DNA from: Neodontobutis hainanensis
Taxonomy: Eukaryota; Chordata; Actinopteri; Gobiiformes; Odontobutidae
Assembly: GCA_024349245.1 (NCBI GenBank)
Contig: JALDNG010000040.1
Coordinates: 248,001-312,000, forward strand
Direction of reading: 5' to 3'
Length of the DNA: 64,000 nt
Shown here: piece after piece, positions 10,916 through 22,291 of the stretch
Numbering within the stretch: position 1 is the first letter of the stretch
Layout of the letters: every line of letters begins with the position of its first letter
The notes under the pieces: model-generated
Seen by the model: the letters and a program-made list of their open reading frames with translations, nothing else
What the model was told of the DNA's origin: nothing
Database searches by the model: none
Program-made: the position numbers and the translations under genes

Positions 10916-12727
10916 GACTTTGAGGTCACATGACAAACCGGAGAAAGGAGTTAACGCCTAGTGTTTACACAAAACACGCGTGGACTGGTTGGGCAAACTC
11001 CCATAAACCCTCCAGCACCCTGGAGAGGGTATCGAGCTGGTCCAGTGTCCCGGGACGAAAACCACATAGTTCCTCCTGTAACATATACAAGCCTGATATT
11101 TGGGCATCAGGCTGTCAGGAAGCAGAACTCGCTCCCGAACCTTTTCTGCCCCACCACTGAACTAGTCAGTTAAATAAAATAACTGCTCTTGAGCCCACTT
11201 TAATCAGACTTAATAAGCTTTTGTCTTTGCACTAAAAAAACTTTTATCTGCACTGTTGTTCACGTCATTGATTTGCACTCTGCCTTTTGCCTTGTGCTGC
11301 TTTATTTAACTTTATAACTGTCTTTTTTTAACATTCCCTTATTTTGTAATTGTACAGATTGATCTTGATTTTTTTTGCTTTAATGTTAATGTTGTCTGTG
11401 TGCACCGGGTCGGAGAGTAACACAATGTCGATTCTCTGTATGTATGTACTGTACATGTGGATTGACAATAAAGCAGACTTGAGGCTTGAGATCAGGCTTA
11501 TAAATTAAAAACTCAAATCAACTTATCCTAGGTGTGTGAATGATTCTGTAAAACGTGTTTTCAAACCCACAAACGCAATCTCCAGCTTTTAATTGTCTTT
11601 TATTAATTTTTGGTTCACAATCACTGTCTTTGTTGCTCATTGTGGCCTTTTTTAATGACATAGTATAGAGTTTATATTATAATGATTATAAATTGTCAAA
11701 AATCAATTACATCGAGAAGTTCACGTTACACATTATTGCTCCATTAAACAATTGATTAAAGAAAAATCACAGCTGATCTCACTTTTACATACAGTAAAGC
11801 CCATTTTAATATTTTCTTTGTTATTTTATGACTACACATGAACTCAGAGTAACTCTACTCCATCACAAAGAGGAACAGAGTGAGACCACAAAGTGAGAGC
11901 AGCTGGCTGAAGAGCGGGATCAGTCTATCACCGCTGTCGAATATGTCTGCCGGAATGGATGAATATGAATACATATATGTAGGATGTGTGCAGTTAAAAT
12001 CCATGTCGCTGTCCATTCCCGAGGAGGTGACGTTGACAAAGCCTGTTTGGTTGCCAGCTACTTCCATGATCCAGTCTTGGTACTCGGACACTTTGGTGTA
12101 GAGACACGGGTATGAGCCTGAACAGTACTCGCCCAGTAGTCCAGCCTGCACCCACACTGAGTCTTGTTTCACCAACAGAGGATAGCCAATGTCTCGCTAA
12201 AGGGAGATGTAGCAATTGCTTTAGATTAAAATGTTTCAATCACCAAGAATTTTACCTGAAAATGTGTTTAGTCAATATGATGATGGAGAAAACATAAACC
12301 TAGACTTTACCAGACTTGTGTAATTTGTAAACTCAGCGCATAGTGTGTCTGTAGATATCGTAGTGTCTCTGCGACAACTGCATTCATTCGGCCCCACCAC
12401 TGAGACGCTCATCTCAAAATAGGTGTGTTCTTTAAAAAAGCCTAGAAAACAAAGCAAAAAAGAAAAACGTTCCATTAATTACCTAACGTAACTCAGCCAT
12501 TTGATGAAACAAGAACGTCAGACAAATATGGATGAAGTCAGCAAAAGAGAGCAGTAGCAGTAAAGCTGACGCTTCTGGTGTAAAGTGATTATTTTAAAAT
12601 CAATGCTCGTCAAATGCTTTTAGTGTAAATTACGGTAAATAAGTTTATAAGGTTTGATAAAACAAACCAAAACAACTTGTTTAACTAAATAAGCAAACGT
12701 ATTATTAAAATAAATAAAAATGTATAT
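10916..12727. repeat. 1.8-kb tandem duplication, copy 2 (3' exons of gene 4)
   Basis: Second copy of the block at 9120-10915, carrying the proximal exon 5-6 pair. The right end is at TGTATAT, before a separate repeat begins. Confidence 0.85.
10955..11490 (-). mobile_element. LINE reverse-transcriptase/3'-tail fragment (duplicated copy)
   Basis: Duplicate of the fragment at 9160-9690, inherited in the 1.8-kb block. The CGFRPG motif is visible on the minus strand near 11055. Confidence 0.55.
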
Positions 12728-15136
12728 AGTGCTTTTCAGGGTCTGCAAAGACACTTAACAAATCCTTTATTATTATTATTCACTCCACAGTCACACACTG
12801 GTGGTGGTAAGCTAAGTCTGTAGCTACAGCACACTGACAGAGATGTGGCGGCCATTCTTCAGACTCTCCAACCATCACCAAATACATTCACCAGACATTC
12901 TGACACATTCTTACACATTCATACACCAGTGCCACAGACACTGGAGGCATGTGTCTTGCCCAAGGGCTCAACGAGTATGAACTGTATGACGGTATGAACT
13001 GTAGAGAAAGCGGGAATTTAACTGTCAATCTTCTGGTTGTAGGACAACTGCTCTACCACTGAGCCACTGCGCACCCACAAGCACTGAGAAGCTAACTGTA
13101 ACATGCCTCATTAGCATTTCAGGAAAAATAACCATCTTGTGTGTTCCTTAAGAAATGCATGTTTTTATTGTGTGGACGGCAATTTAAAATGCCAGCTGTG
13201 ACCGCTCAGCGGGCACGATGAACCAAACTACTTTTCAGGTCAGGAAACTAGAAAAGAACCACTGTATAATCACAGAATGCTTTTTTTTATGAATATGTAC
13301 GTTGAACAAATGAGGAAAACTGCCTAGACTTCACGTTGTTTAACTTGCCGTAGTATTCTGTAGTCCAGCCTGCGACCCAAGCACTGTCCTGTGAGTCAAA
13401 AGTACTGCCTTGTGCGGCTAAGCAGACCGGTTTTATGTTGGGGCTGAAGGTCACAGGGGCCGACAGCCTCAGCAGGCAGATGTTAGCGCCATAGTAATAG
13501 TAAAATATTGATGATGACGATGATGATGATGATTGACAGTTTCTAGCAACCACTTCCCGTGTTACATTTGAACTAGAGAAAGAGCTGGAAGTTGTGCTTC
13601 CCAAATAGACCTTCAGACTTCCTGGTTTTGTGTCAGATGCCCTGAAAGAAAAAAATAATAAATAGACAAACTCCATTTAGTACAGTTCTTATTTTACAAA
13701 ATAAACCTTTGATATACTTGTCTCAATTAGCTTTACTCACCACTGAAAGTATTGAGCAGCAGTCAGGACCCACTGGTCGTTGATAAGGGTCCCTCCACAA
13801 ACATAACTACCCTCATTGGTTATACTGACCTGCCACGGCCAGTTTTTAGGAGATTCATCAGGGCCTTGTACATTTCCACAAACTGATATTTACAAGAGAG
13901 ATGACGAATCATTAGGTAAAATTTACTTAAATAAATACATGTTGTAAAGAAAGTAAGTTTGATCATTTGTTGCAGGCTGGTGTCTGAAAAAACAAAATGG
14001 CGAGTTGATAAATCTAAACCTCACACCACCTCACACCAGATTTTTTAGCTCCATTTATAAATGTGTTCAGGTTTAATTTAATTCACAAACTTAAAAAGTC
14101 TCTTGGAATTAAGAGATGAAACGTCTTCCTGGTGCCTTTGCTTTAACCTTTTTGTCAAGATGTCCTGGATGACTGAGAACCTTCACAGACATTCTCAAGG
14201 AACATTGACTGTTTCACATATTTAATGACAAACAATAAAGAGCTAGCCTTTGTTTTAGTTTCACATTAACTACAACACAACATCCTCTTTGTTTGTATTT
14301 GGATCATGTGACAAACTGGAGAGTCCATTTTAAAGTGCTGATGCTGGATGATACATAACTGTATCTGGTCATATCTTTTGTGTACTTACCAAGTGAAGTG
14401 TGATCGCCTGAAAAAGAAAACAGTGAAAAGTTAAACCCTTTTCTGTGGAAGTTTATTTGAGCTCATACATACAATACAATTATTATTTTTGCTTTGATTA
14501 AGTCTTAAACAATGGGACTGGACTCTGTATTGAGTTCCTAACCCTACTATTAAAGCATGTTTTATTGTTTTAATTGAATTTGCATCTTAAATGAAGTGTG
14601 TAAGATGTGGAGAAAAATAAACTTGATGTGGAAATTTTTCATCAATTATCATTTTAAAATGATTCAAATTTTAAATATTTATTTAACGGTTTTACATAAT
14701 CTAGCACAACCTTTACACAAACATAGTACAATCATTCAATTACACACAATTAGTACTTTTGGTACATTAACAAAAACTTTTTTTTTTTTTAACTTTAACT
14801 CAACTTATTTGTTATTGTAAGCACCTTTTATAGATTTCAAACACAGACTGACTGATCCAATGGTGGGCTGTTTAACCAAAATTATTTAGCCACAAACATC
14901 TGACTTGGCTCAAGTAAAAAGAATATATAGTTAACGGTGTAATGTTTTTCATAGAGACTAGTTCAGGTTCGATAAACTCAATTATATTCTTACTCTGTAT
15001 TTACACAGTATTTTTTAGAACACATATAATTTAACTCACATTTGCGTTCTATAAGTTATTGCAAGAATAATGTCTTACCTTTGGATGTGCAGATGATTGA
15101 CACGATTAAACCAACAACAAACTGCTGCGAAGCCAT
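11855..15136 (-). CDS. Gene 4: GPI-anchored S1A serine-protease homologue with poly-Ser loop (6 exons, proximal 3' exon pair)
   Basis: Exons: 15136-15079, 14407-14390, 13882-13741, 13641-13349, 12441-12311, 12196-11855, giving 327 aa in frame. The signal peptide is MASQQFVVGLIVSIICTSKG. The activation motif is missing (VCGNVQGPDESPKNWPWQV). The catalytic positions are Gln69 (His57, TAAQYF), Asn126 (Asp102, ANICLLRLS) and Ile217 (Ser195, RDIGYP). Exon 4 is 21 nt longer than its paralogues because of a TCA codon repeat giving eight serines followed by IFYYYY just before the Asp102 position. Exon 6 is also longer, with a THPTYMYSYSSIPADIF stalk ahead of the GPI-type hydrophobic tail. Intron 4 uses a GC donor. 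A second, in-frame copy of exons 5 and 6 lies 1.8 kb further downstream and could serve as an alternative 3' end. Confidence 0.85.
12728..13080. repeat. Interspersed repeat in intron 4 of gene 4
   Basis: Segment from TAGTGCTTTTCAGGGTCTGC to GCTCTACCACTGAGCCACTG, with the TCTTGCCCAAGG motif common in fish short interspersed repeats. A relative lies at 37140-37340. Confidence 0.5.
13509..13534 (-). repeat. Coding TCA repeat (poly-Ser) in exon 4 of gene 4
   Basis: TCA/TCG codons in tandem on the minus strand encode eight serines. This accounts for the 21-nt excess of this exon over the 272-nt exon 4 of genes 1-3. Confidence 0.85.
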
Positions 15137-15175
15137 TTTCGGGTCAGGTCTGTTGATCTAAAAGTGGGCAGAGTG

Positions 15176-15202
15176 CTTTTATCTGATGCTGAACTCCACC
15201 CA
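15176..15202 (-). promoter_or_regulatory. Core promoter block of gene 4 (TATA-like)
   Basis: Same 27-nt block ending in AGATAAAAG, about 40 nt upstream of the gene 4 ATG. In the divergent left-hand copies the equivalent position reads GATTAAGAAC, so the TATA-like core is not kept there. Confidence 0.55.
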
Positions 15203-18200
15203 CTGTCATTCATTTTACTACCGTCTAAAACGTATTCTCCTTGTTCCCATGCCTTCTGTGAAGACATTTTTATACTTGTTATTACCATTAAAAGAGTGTC
15301 GAGTCGCTCTTAGAAGTAATAAACAGAATGAGTGACAAAAGGCAGTTCTGACGGTGTCAACACACACTGGGTAGGATCCCATTCTTTTGGTTTTCACCAA
15401 AGTTGGAAGTTAAAATAATAATCTAACAGTCAGTTCCCATTTGCCACAGTTCATTGGACAGTGGGAGGTTGGCATTGATTTTGTATTGTCTTTATATCAT
15501 CATATTTACAATAATGCTTGTTTGGTCCGCTAACTTCACTGACTAATAGCATACCACGAATATAATAAAAAAATATGCAATGAAAATATGCTGCATGCAT
15601 TACTTTCATGACATTTTCAGCTAATGTTTCTATTTAGATAAAATCAATATGTATTTTTTATGTACATTGGGTAAAGGTTTGTTGTCTTCCTCTCAGTTTA
15701 AACTGAACGCCTGTATACGTCGGACAAAATGATGGTTAAGTGCATAATACACATTTTGGAAATGATGCATTTGTCTTGGAAACATTTAAACGTGTTGGTA
15801 GGGTGACCAGACCATAACAAAACAACCAGCCTGTTTCTGCGGGACAAAGCGGGACACTACGGAACACCTTACTGTTATTTAACATGTTGTTATTATTAGA
15901 CATATACACATACAGACACTGGCATAGCTCACAAAAATATGGAGAATCTTTGACTGGCCTTACTTAAGAATGGTCTTTTCCCAGTCCTAACTGTTCTGAG
16001 GCTGTCAATCCGTCTCTGTGCTTCACGTGAACCAGGCTGATTGATGGGCAGGACTACAAAGATGATCTTTTCTGCTTACTGGACACAAAGCAGAGCTGCA
16101 TCTTTCTTGAAATATCTGCAGCCAATCAATGCTGGACCTACAAACCTAGTATTTAATAGTACTAACCTAGTAGACACAGTGGAAAATACCTAATCATTTT
16201 CAGGCTTCATATTTTGGGGTGAAAAGCTCCATAGTGTAAGTGACAGCAGGTTCACGGTCAGTACATGTCAGACGTGTCATGTATTGGGAATACTAACTTT
16301 GTATGTAAAATTTGGACCGTATTTTAGGCTGTGTTTTCCTTGAGTGGCATGATACAGATTAGGACAGTTTAATTTGATTAAAGGTGACTTCTTAAAAGGC
16401 TCACACGTCCACTGTTCATAGTCCACAGAGCGCTGTCTGCTACATGAACAGTGAACATTGAAATAACAACTGCCGATAAAACAGAAAGTGTCTATTCCAG
16501 CACTGGTTACGTTTGCGTACAAATAAAAACGGCACAAAACATAAAATGTATTCAGGAAAGAGAAGCAAATGGAAGCACAAAGGAATGCAGATAAATATTG
16601 GCAATGCATGTTTAACAAAGTCTGTGAAGGTTTTCAGTCGCCCTCGACATTCAAGTTTTCTGGACGTAGGTTTAAAGGTGGACACATTTCCAGCCATCTT
16701 TGTGAAATAAGAACATCCTTCTCTAAACAGATGAGGTGGACTGAGACACAATCTTTTCTCTATTTACAACAGTGTGTTAAAACCAAAACTGTTTTCAGGC
16801 CATTAACACCTGAAGGTAACCGCTCCCCCACCAGACTTTTGACCAATGACAGTAGACTCAGGTCAAACGCCTCCCTCTGAGGGATATTAAACTCTCTTAC
16901 CTGTTGAACTTAGCAACGACAAAGTTCCTTGAAAAAGACACAAAACATCTTTAAACCTGTGTCCAGTGCACCTTGTGTGAAAAAGAAAAAAGAAACCTAC
17001 ATCCAGAGGCCTTCTTTCATGCTGTTCACAAATGCTAGCTTGTATATTAAGTTTTATCCTTGAAATATTTTTATCACAAAAAAAAGACAATCCCCATTTT
17101 AGAAAAAAAGAATAAAAATCTGTTTTGTTTTACCTTTTGTTTCTTTGTTTCACTTCATGATCAATCGTCCCATGAACAAACTGCAGAGTTTGGCTCCACC
17201 TTTTGGAAATCAGACCAAATTAATGGGACCAAGGCCATATTAGTTTGGTATGGTGCACTTTCTGGAGGGGAGGGGGCCATCTTATAATATTATAAACGTG
17301 TCGTACTGATCTGACCTGAACTGTATTGGTCCAGTGGAAACATGTGGAAACAAAAATGTTTTCCCTTTTGTAAAAACATTGTGCAGTTTCAGGTTTAACC
17401 TTCTAAGGCTGGTGTAGTTTTATTTTGACCCACTGAGGGTGCTGTAGTTTTTGAAATGTCACTTGAAGCAGAATAATTAACGCTGATGGCTACACATCAA
17501 CCCTGAGAAATGAAATTCTCTCTCAGATTATTTGATCATTATTGAGAAAAGTCTGCCCTAATTAGTCTAGAATAATTCCTGGAACATTATTTATTATAAA
17601 GACTCAGAACTGGGATTATAACTAAGTTGGGGAAACCTTAAATTATTAAAGTCATCAATAAATTATACAGTTGATTATTTATTTTAAGGGCTTATTGAAG
17701 CCTTATTGAATTCATACTGGTCCTCTTCACTGTGTAGCTTTGTGAAGTTGAATCATTTTCCAATGAGCTTTTGTAATGTTCTCTTAGTTTTGAAGAAAAG
17801 GTTAAAGTAAACTCATCTGGACTTAGTTTTGTTTGCCTTGCAGTTGGTGTAGTTGTTTTTACACATAACCCACTGGAGAAATGGTGAAATACTTCCTCAG
17901 TCTTTATAATCATTTCTCTCTGAAACATAAAAATAATAATGTTATAAACTAATCTGTTACAGCTCCTGGCCTCCAGCCCCTTTGCTGTACTTCCATTGGT
18001 CCCTGACTCCTCTGTTGTCTTTGTTTCTTTGTAAAACCCTCTTTGGTTTCCACTTGTTAGCCTGCTCCACTGCCTTTCTCTGATTGGTTCCCTTGTATTC
18101 CTGGTCCATGCATTCTCTGTCAGTGGCTCTTCATCTTCCTCAGAACCAGCTACAAAAGCCATGTCTTCTTGTCAAGTCTTTGGTGGCTATGGATCCTTGG

Positions 18201-20593
18201 GAACATCTTATTTAGATAATCATCTATCCTTGTCTTCTCCACTTTTCCGTCTTTATGTCTTAGACTTACTCCTGGTTGGGTATTTGCCAATTTACCCAAC
18301 ATTTAAGTCTCAATTTGAGCTGGATTCTTTGTGTTTGTGTTGAGGTCTGAAGCAACCGATCATGTAATAACTGTAATAATTGTCTTTATATAATCAACTA
18401 AGCAGTTCAGTCTTGCCTTTCAAATGAACTTCTAACTTCACTGACTAATAGCGACTAATATAAACAAATACTATGCAATAAAAGTTGTCTGCATGCTTTT
18501 TATTATTATTTATTTGACCAAACAGAGTAGGAAAGTAGTGTTTTTTTCCTTCTGCCAATTGCTTTAATGGCATTGTCAGCTAATGTTTCCATTTAGATAA
18601 TAGATTAATAGACTTTATTAAATTAGACTTTAATAAACATATTAAATGTACAGTGTGTTAAAGTTTCTGTTGTGTTCATTTGGAAATATTCAAAGCACCA
18701 AGAACTTTAAAGATAACAACTATGAGACCAAAACAGCCTGTCTTACCAGTTAAACTCAGCTTTACCTTGAAAACTAAGTCCAGATGTCTTTGCTTTTACC
18801 TTTTTCTTCCTACATGAGTGGCATGATACAGATTAGGACAGTTCAATTTGAACGATGAAGACAAGAACCAAATTTGGCTCAAGTAATCCGTGCAACACTT
18901 AAGGACCATGTTGTCAACCAAGGCCTGACACTGATGGAAGCTTGACAAAGAGTTCAACCAAAATGTACATATATATTTTTTTTTACATAAGATTGAGGGT
19001 TGAGGACAACAAGGTAGAAGGAGCCCTGTGTTCACTCATTGTGAACATGGTTTTTACCAATAATTGTATCAGGCTGCGAGAAGTCCAAGCCAATTTCCAA
19101 GCCAGTTTCTCTATCAACATTAGGTCAAATCCTCAAGAAAACTCTAATATACATGAAGCAACTGCACCATTTGACAGAAATTCAGAGAGAGTGAAACATC
19201 TGTGCAATGAGTATGTGTAGGCATGTATTGTTCATCTTACTATGGTGTGGTATTGTGCATTGCTCTTAATGTTCTGGCACCAAAAATACTGTGCAATAGA
19301 TATTGAATAGCATCCTATTGTCTTTTACTGTGTTTTTTATTTATCACAGCAGTGTGAAACTGGACGCAATAGTGTGTGATCATTGAGGACTGTGTTGGTT
19401 AAATGGAAACTAATACCATGTTAACAAAGATGTGTATATGTTTTGATTGAAGTGTGTCATTTTGCAAACAATCTTGGAGTTATGCAGATTGAGTGTGGTG
19501 TTTGGTTAGTTATGATTATATTTTGAAAAAATTAACCCAGTTTTAAAAAGTGCATGTAAACAATAAAAAAAAAAACTGTAACAAGACAAAAACACCAGAA
19601 TCATCATCTGGCCATTCAAAGCAGAGTATAGTGTTGATGGAGGCGGGACTTGTTGCAGAGCAGTACATGACAGGCTCAGGTTGGAGCTGACAGCTGTCAG
19701 TCAGAACTGTGCTCTATGTGAAAGGAAAGAGAAATTGTACTCCGTAACAAATACGATTTTGAAAGTATTGAAGTAGCTTACTACTCTTAAATTATACTCA
19801 GTATGCAGTCAAATTATAAATTACAAATTACCCCAAAAATTATTTTTAATCTGCAACTTCCTCCCCTGTTTACCAGTTGAACTTAGCATTGACAAAGTTC
19901 CCTGGACGAGAAACATTTTAACCTTATAAACCTGTGTCCAGGACGTCCCATGGCTCATCTGGTGGAGTGCGTAACCACATACTGGAGGGACCCGGCTGTG
20001 GTTAGACCTGTCTTAGGCTGTATGTGCAGTGTCAGTCCCTTTCTTTAATGATCAAATCAATGACAAAAAAATCATTTATATATGTTTTGTTTTTTCATAA
20101 TATATTACAGGAAAAAGACAATAGTCATTTTAGAAAAATCGAATAAAAATGTTTTATGATTAACTTTTTTTTAATCTAACCTGTTTGTGTAGTTTTATTT
20201 TTGACCTTATGAGGGCGCTGTAGTTTTTGTAATGACAGTTAAAGCAGAGTCAGAATAATTACAGCAGCACAGTTTAATGACATGTCACATTCGGACTGTT
20301 CTCTGTGGTCTATTTTTGACCGTCTAGTTATCACCACTACCTTTACTGATGCATTGTGGGAAACTTTTAAGTAAACTGTATTTTAGTCACGAGACATTTG
20401 AACACCACTACAATATGACGTAACTACAATATAATGCGTTTTGTACTTATTGTATTGATTCAGACACAGCCAATAGGTTTTTGTCACCTAAAGATCTTAG
20501 AATAAAATAGAAAAAAAACAACATTATTTTAATAGCACACTTAAGAACCATTAACATGAACCATGCAATGAAATGATCATTAAGTTTTATTAC
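15203..20593. other. Intergenic region upstream of gene 4: array-flank duplicates
   Basis: No intact gene seen. 15600-15740 and 18420-18670 are diverged copies of the upstream flank of copies A-C (TCATGACATTTTCAGCTAATG and similar). 17281-17690 parallels 26752-27100. 17692-18162 holds an open frame (MAFVAGSEEDEEPL...) related to one at 27725-27850. A SINE-like tRNA-derived stretch lies near 19946-20010 (CCCATGGCTCATCTGGTGGAG). Confidence 0.5.
17692..18162 (-). other. Duplicated open frame of unknown nature (156 codons)
   Basis: Starts at an ATG and reads MAFVAGSEEDEEPLTENAWT, then charged, Thr/Ser-rich sequence (TKTTEESGTN). A shortened relative (MAFVDGKWTRNTS, TNTTEESGTN, TKGLE) occurs on the minus strand at about 27725-27852 upstream of gene 3, with frame-preserving deletions. 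No domain, signal peptide or splice support is recognised. It may be a by-product of flank duplication. Confidence 0.2.
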
Positions 20594-20631
20594 CTTAAAT
20601 GATTGCCAGCAACAATTTGTTGCAAAGCCAT
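20594..20631 (-). pseudogene. Solitary decayed exon 1 of the protease-homologue family
   Basis: The minus strand reads ATG GCT TTG CAA CAA (MALQQIVAG...) and then GGTAATA, matching exon 1 of genes 1 and 2 but only 38 nt long against 58 nt, so about 20 nt of the signal-peptide core is missing and the phase is broken. The conserved promoter block (GGGTGGAG...CAGATAAA) is still recognisable just upstream, at about 20640-20665, but sits closer to the ATG than in intact genes. No exons 2-6 are found between here and gene 4. Confidence 0.6.
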
Positions 20632-22291
20632 GTTGTGCATTTATCTGATAAGCTCCACCCAATGTCATATTCAACTATTTTCCTCATACAAAAGGAATCT
20701 GGATAAACACGTTTCATAATATTATATTACAACATCATGTCATTTAAATGATTTGTTTTTGGCATCAGGCTTAATTTTTTTATTTATTCTTTTGTTGCCA
20801 CTTTAAACTCAGCTGCATATCATCCAGTACAAGATATTTATTTGCAAAAACTGAGTTAAAAGGGAATTTTGGAATTGCAACAATCTATTAATATACTCAA
20901 AATAAAAACTTCAATGTCATAACGGACATTTCTTGAGCTCCTCTAGCGCTAGCAGCAGCATTAGACAGAACACATAATGCAGCACATGGTTAGAGAAAAT
21001 GCCTTTTCTGATAAGTTTGATCAAGAAATATAGTTATTTGTGACATTGTCCAAAATTAAATAACTCAAATGAACTTATAGGCGACGTTGTTCATAGACAT
21101 TAATACTAGATGTGAGAATGATTCTGTAAAATGTGAGGTCAAATACTTACAATCTTCAGTCTTTTATTCATTTTTGGATCAAATTTGCTGTCTTTGTTTC
21201 TCCTTGTGGGCTTTTCAATAATATGTTATAGTCTTGAGTGTATATTGTAGGCCCATTGAGGAAAATAATTCCCGATGTATAGAGCCACTATTATATTCAG
21301 TCAACTAGTTTGTTTGAGCATGTGACACCGTGGTGCACATGAACGCAGTCATGCTCCATTTTGGGCATGCGCAGTTTGCCAATGCAGAGCAAAGACTTGC
21401 GGTGGCTCAAGCCTCTCTCATGGAACCCCTTAAAAAGTTCTTGTGTAAGGGCGCCACCACACAGCGATATACCTCCGTCCACCAGAGGGCAGGCTCCAAA
21501 AGCAGAACTATATGGATAAATCAAATGGCGACTTATATGTGTAAAAATCATATGTAAACACATGGTACAAAAGATGGCTCTGGTCTCTAAAGCTAAGTTA
21601 TTACCACATGACAACTTGAATACGTCTGTTTATGCTTTCTAACAACTATTGTTTTACTATGACAGTAGAAAAGCACGGATGTAACTGACAATTTTTTGCC
21701 CTGTGGCAAGAACAATATTGGTGAAGAAGGGGAGCAAAAACTCACAACATCCATGATTTATTTACAGTCTATGGGTGGGTCGGGTTGAACGAGGCAACGC
21801 ATGCCATGGCAAAGTTATGTTGCCAATTTAATAACGTGTTTAAAAACAACAAGCTAGCACAAGTAGCTAGCACTGCTAAAGGTAGCTCCACAACAAGCTC
21901 CTTAGAATAAACAAAAGAAATTCAGCAGCAATTTTGCAAAAGCCAAATCTATAATAATGATTGAGGTACAATTGTGATTGCACGGTTTAAAGGCAAATGT
22001 GAATTTTCAATAAAAAGAAAAGAAAATAATAAATGTGATTATTTTTATTCAGGAAAGCAATGGTTATAAATATTTTAATTATCAATATCGGCCACAACAG
22101 CCAGATAAATATCGTCCCAACCCTAGAATATTGGAATGATTATAAATTGTCAAAAATCAAAAATCAAACATATATCAAGAAGTTAGAAGTTAACGTTACA
22201 CATTATTGCTCCAAGAACAATTGATAAAAAAACTAATCACTGCTGATCTCACTTTTACAAACAGTAAAGTACACATGAACTCAGAGTAACT
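20632..22291. other. Intergenic region between gene 3 and the solitary exon 1
   Basis: About 20935-21200 parallels the 3' flank seen at 9700-9960 and 28140-28440 (CTAGCAGCAGCATTAG, GAATGATTCTGTAAAATGTG). 21298-22130 is extra sequence absent from the other units, with no recognisable coding content. Confidence 0.4.

Noticed and set aside
11880..12297. Overlapping plus-strand and alternate-frame open frames over exon 6 of gene 4
   Set aside because: They are shadows of the minus-strand exon and lack signals of their own.
16277..16880. Cluster of open frames on both strands of about 100 codons
   Set aside because: No known motif or splice context, and both strands are equally open; parts recur as flank sequence near 18800.
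19946..20010. tRNA gene
   Set aside because: Only the promoter-box-like head of a tRNA-derived SINE is present; no cloverleaf can be folded.
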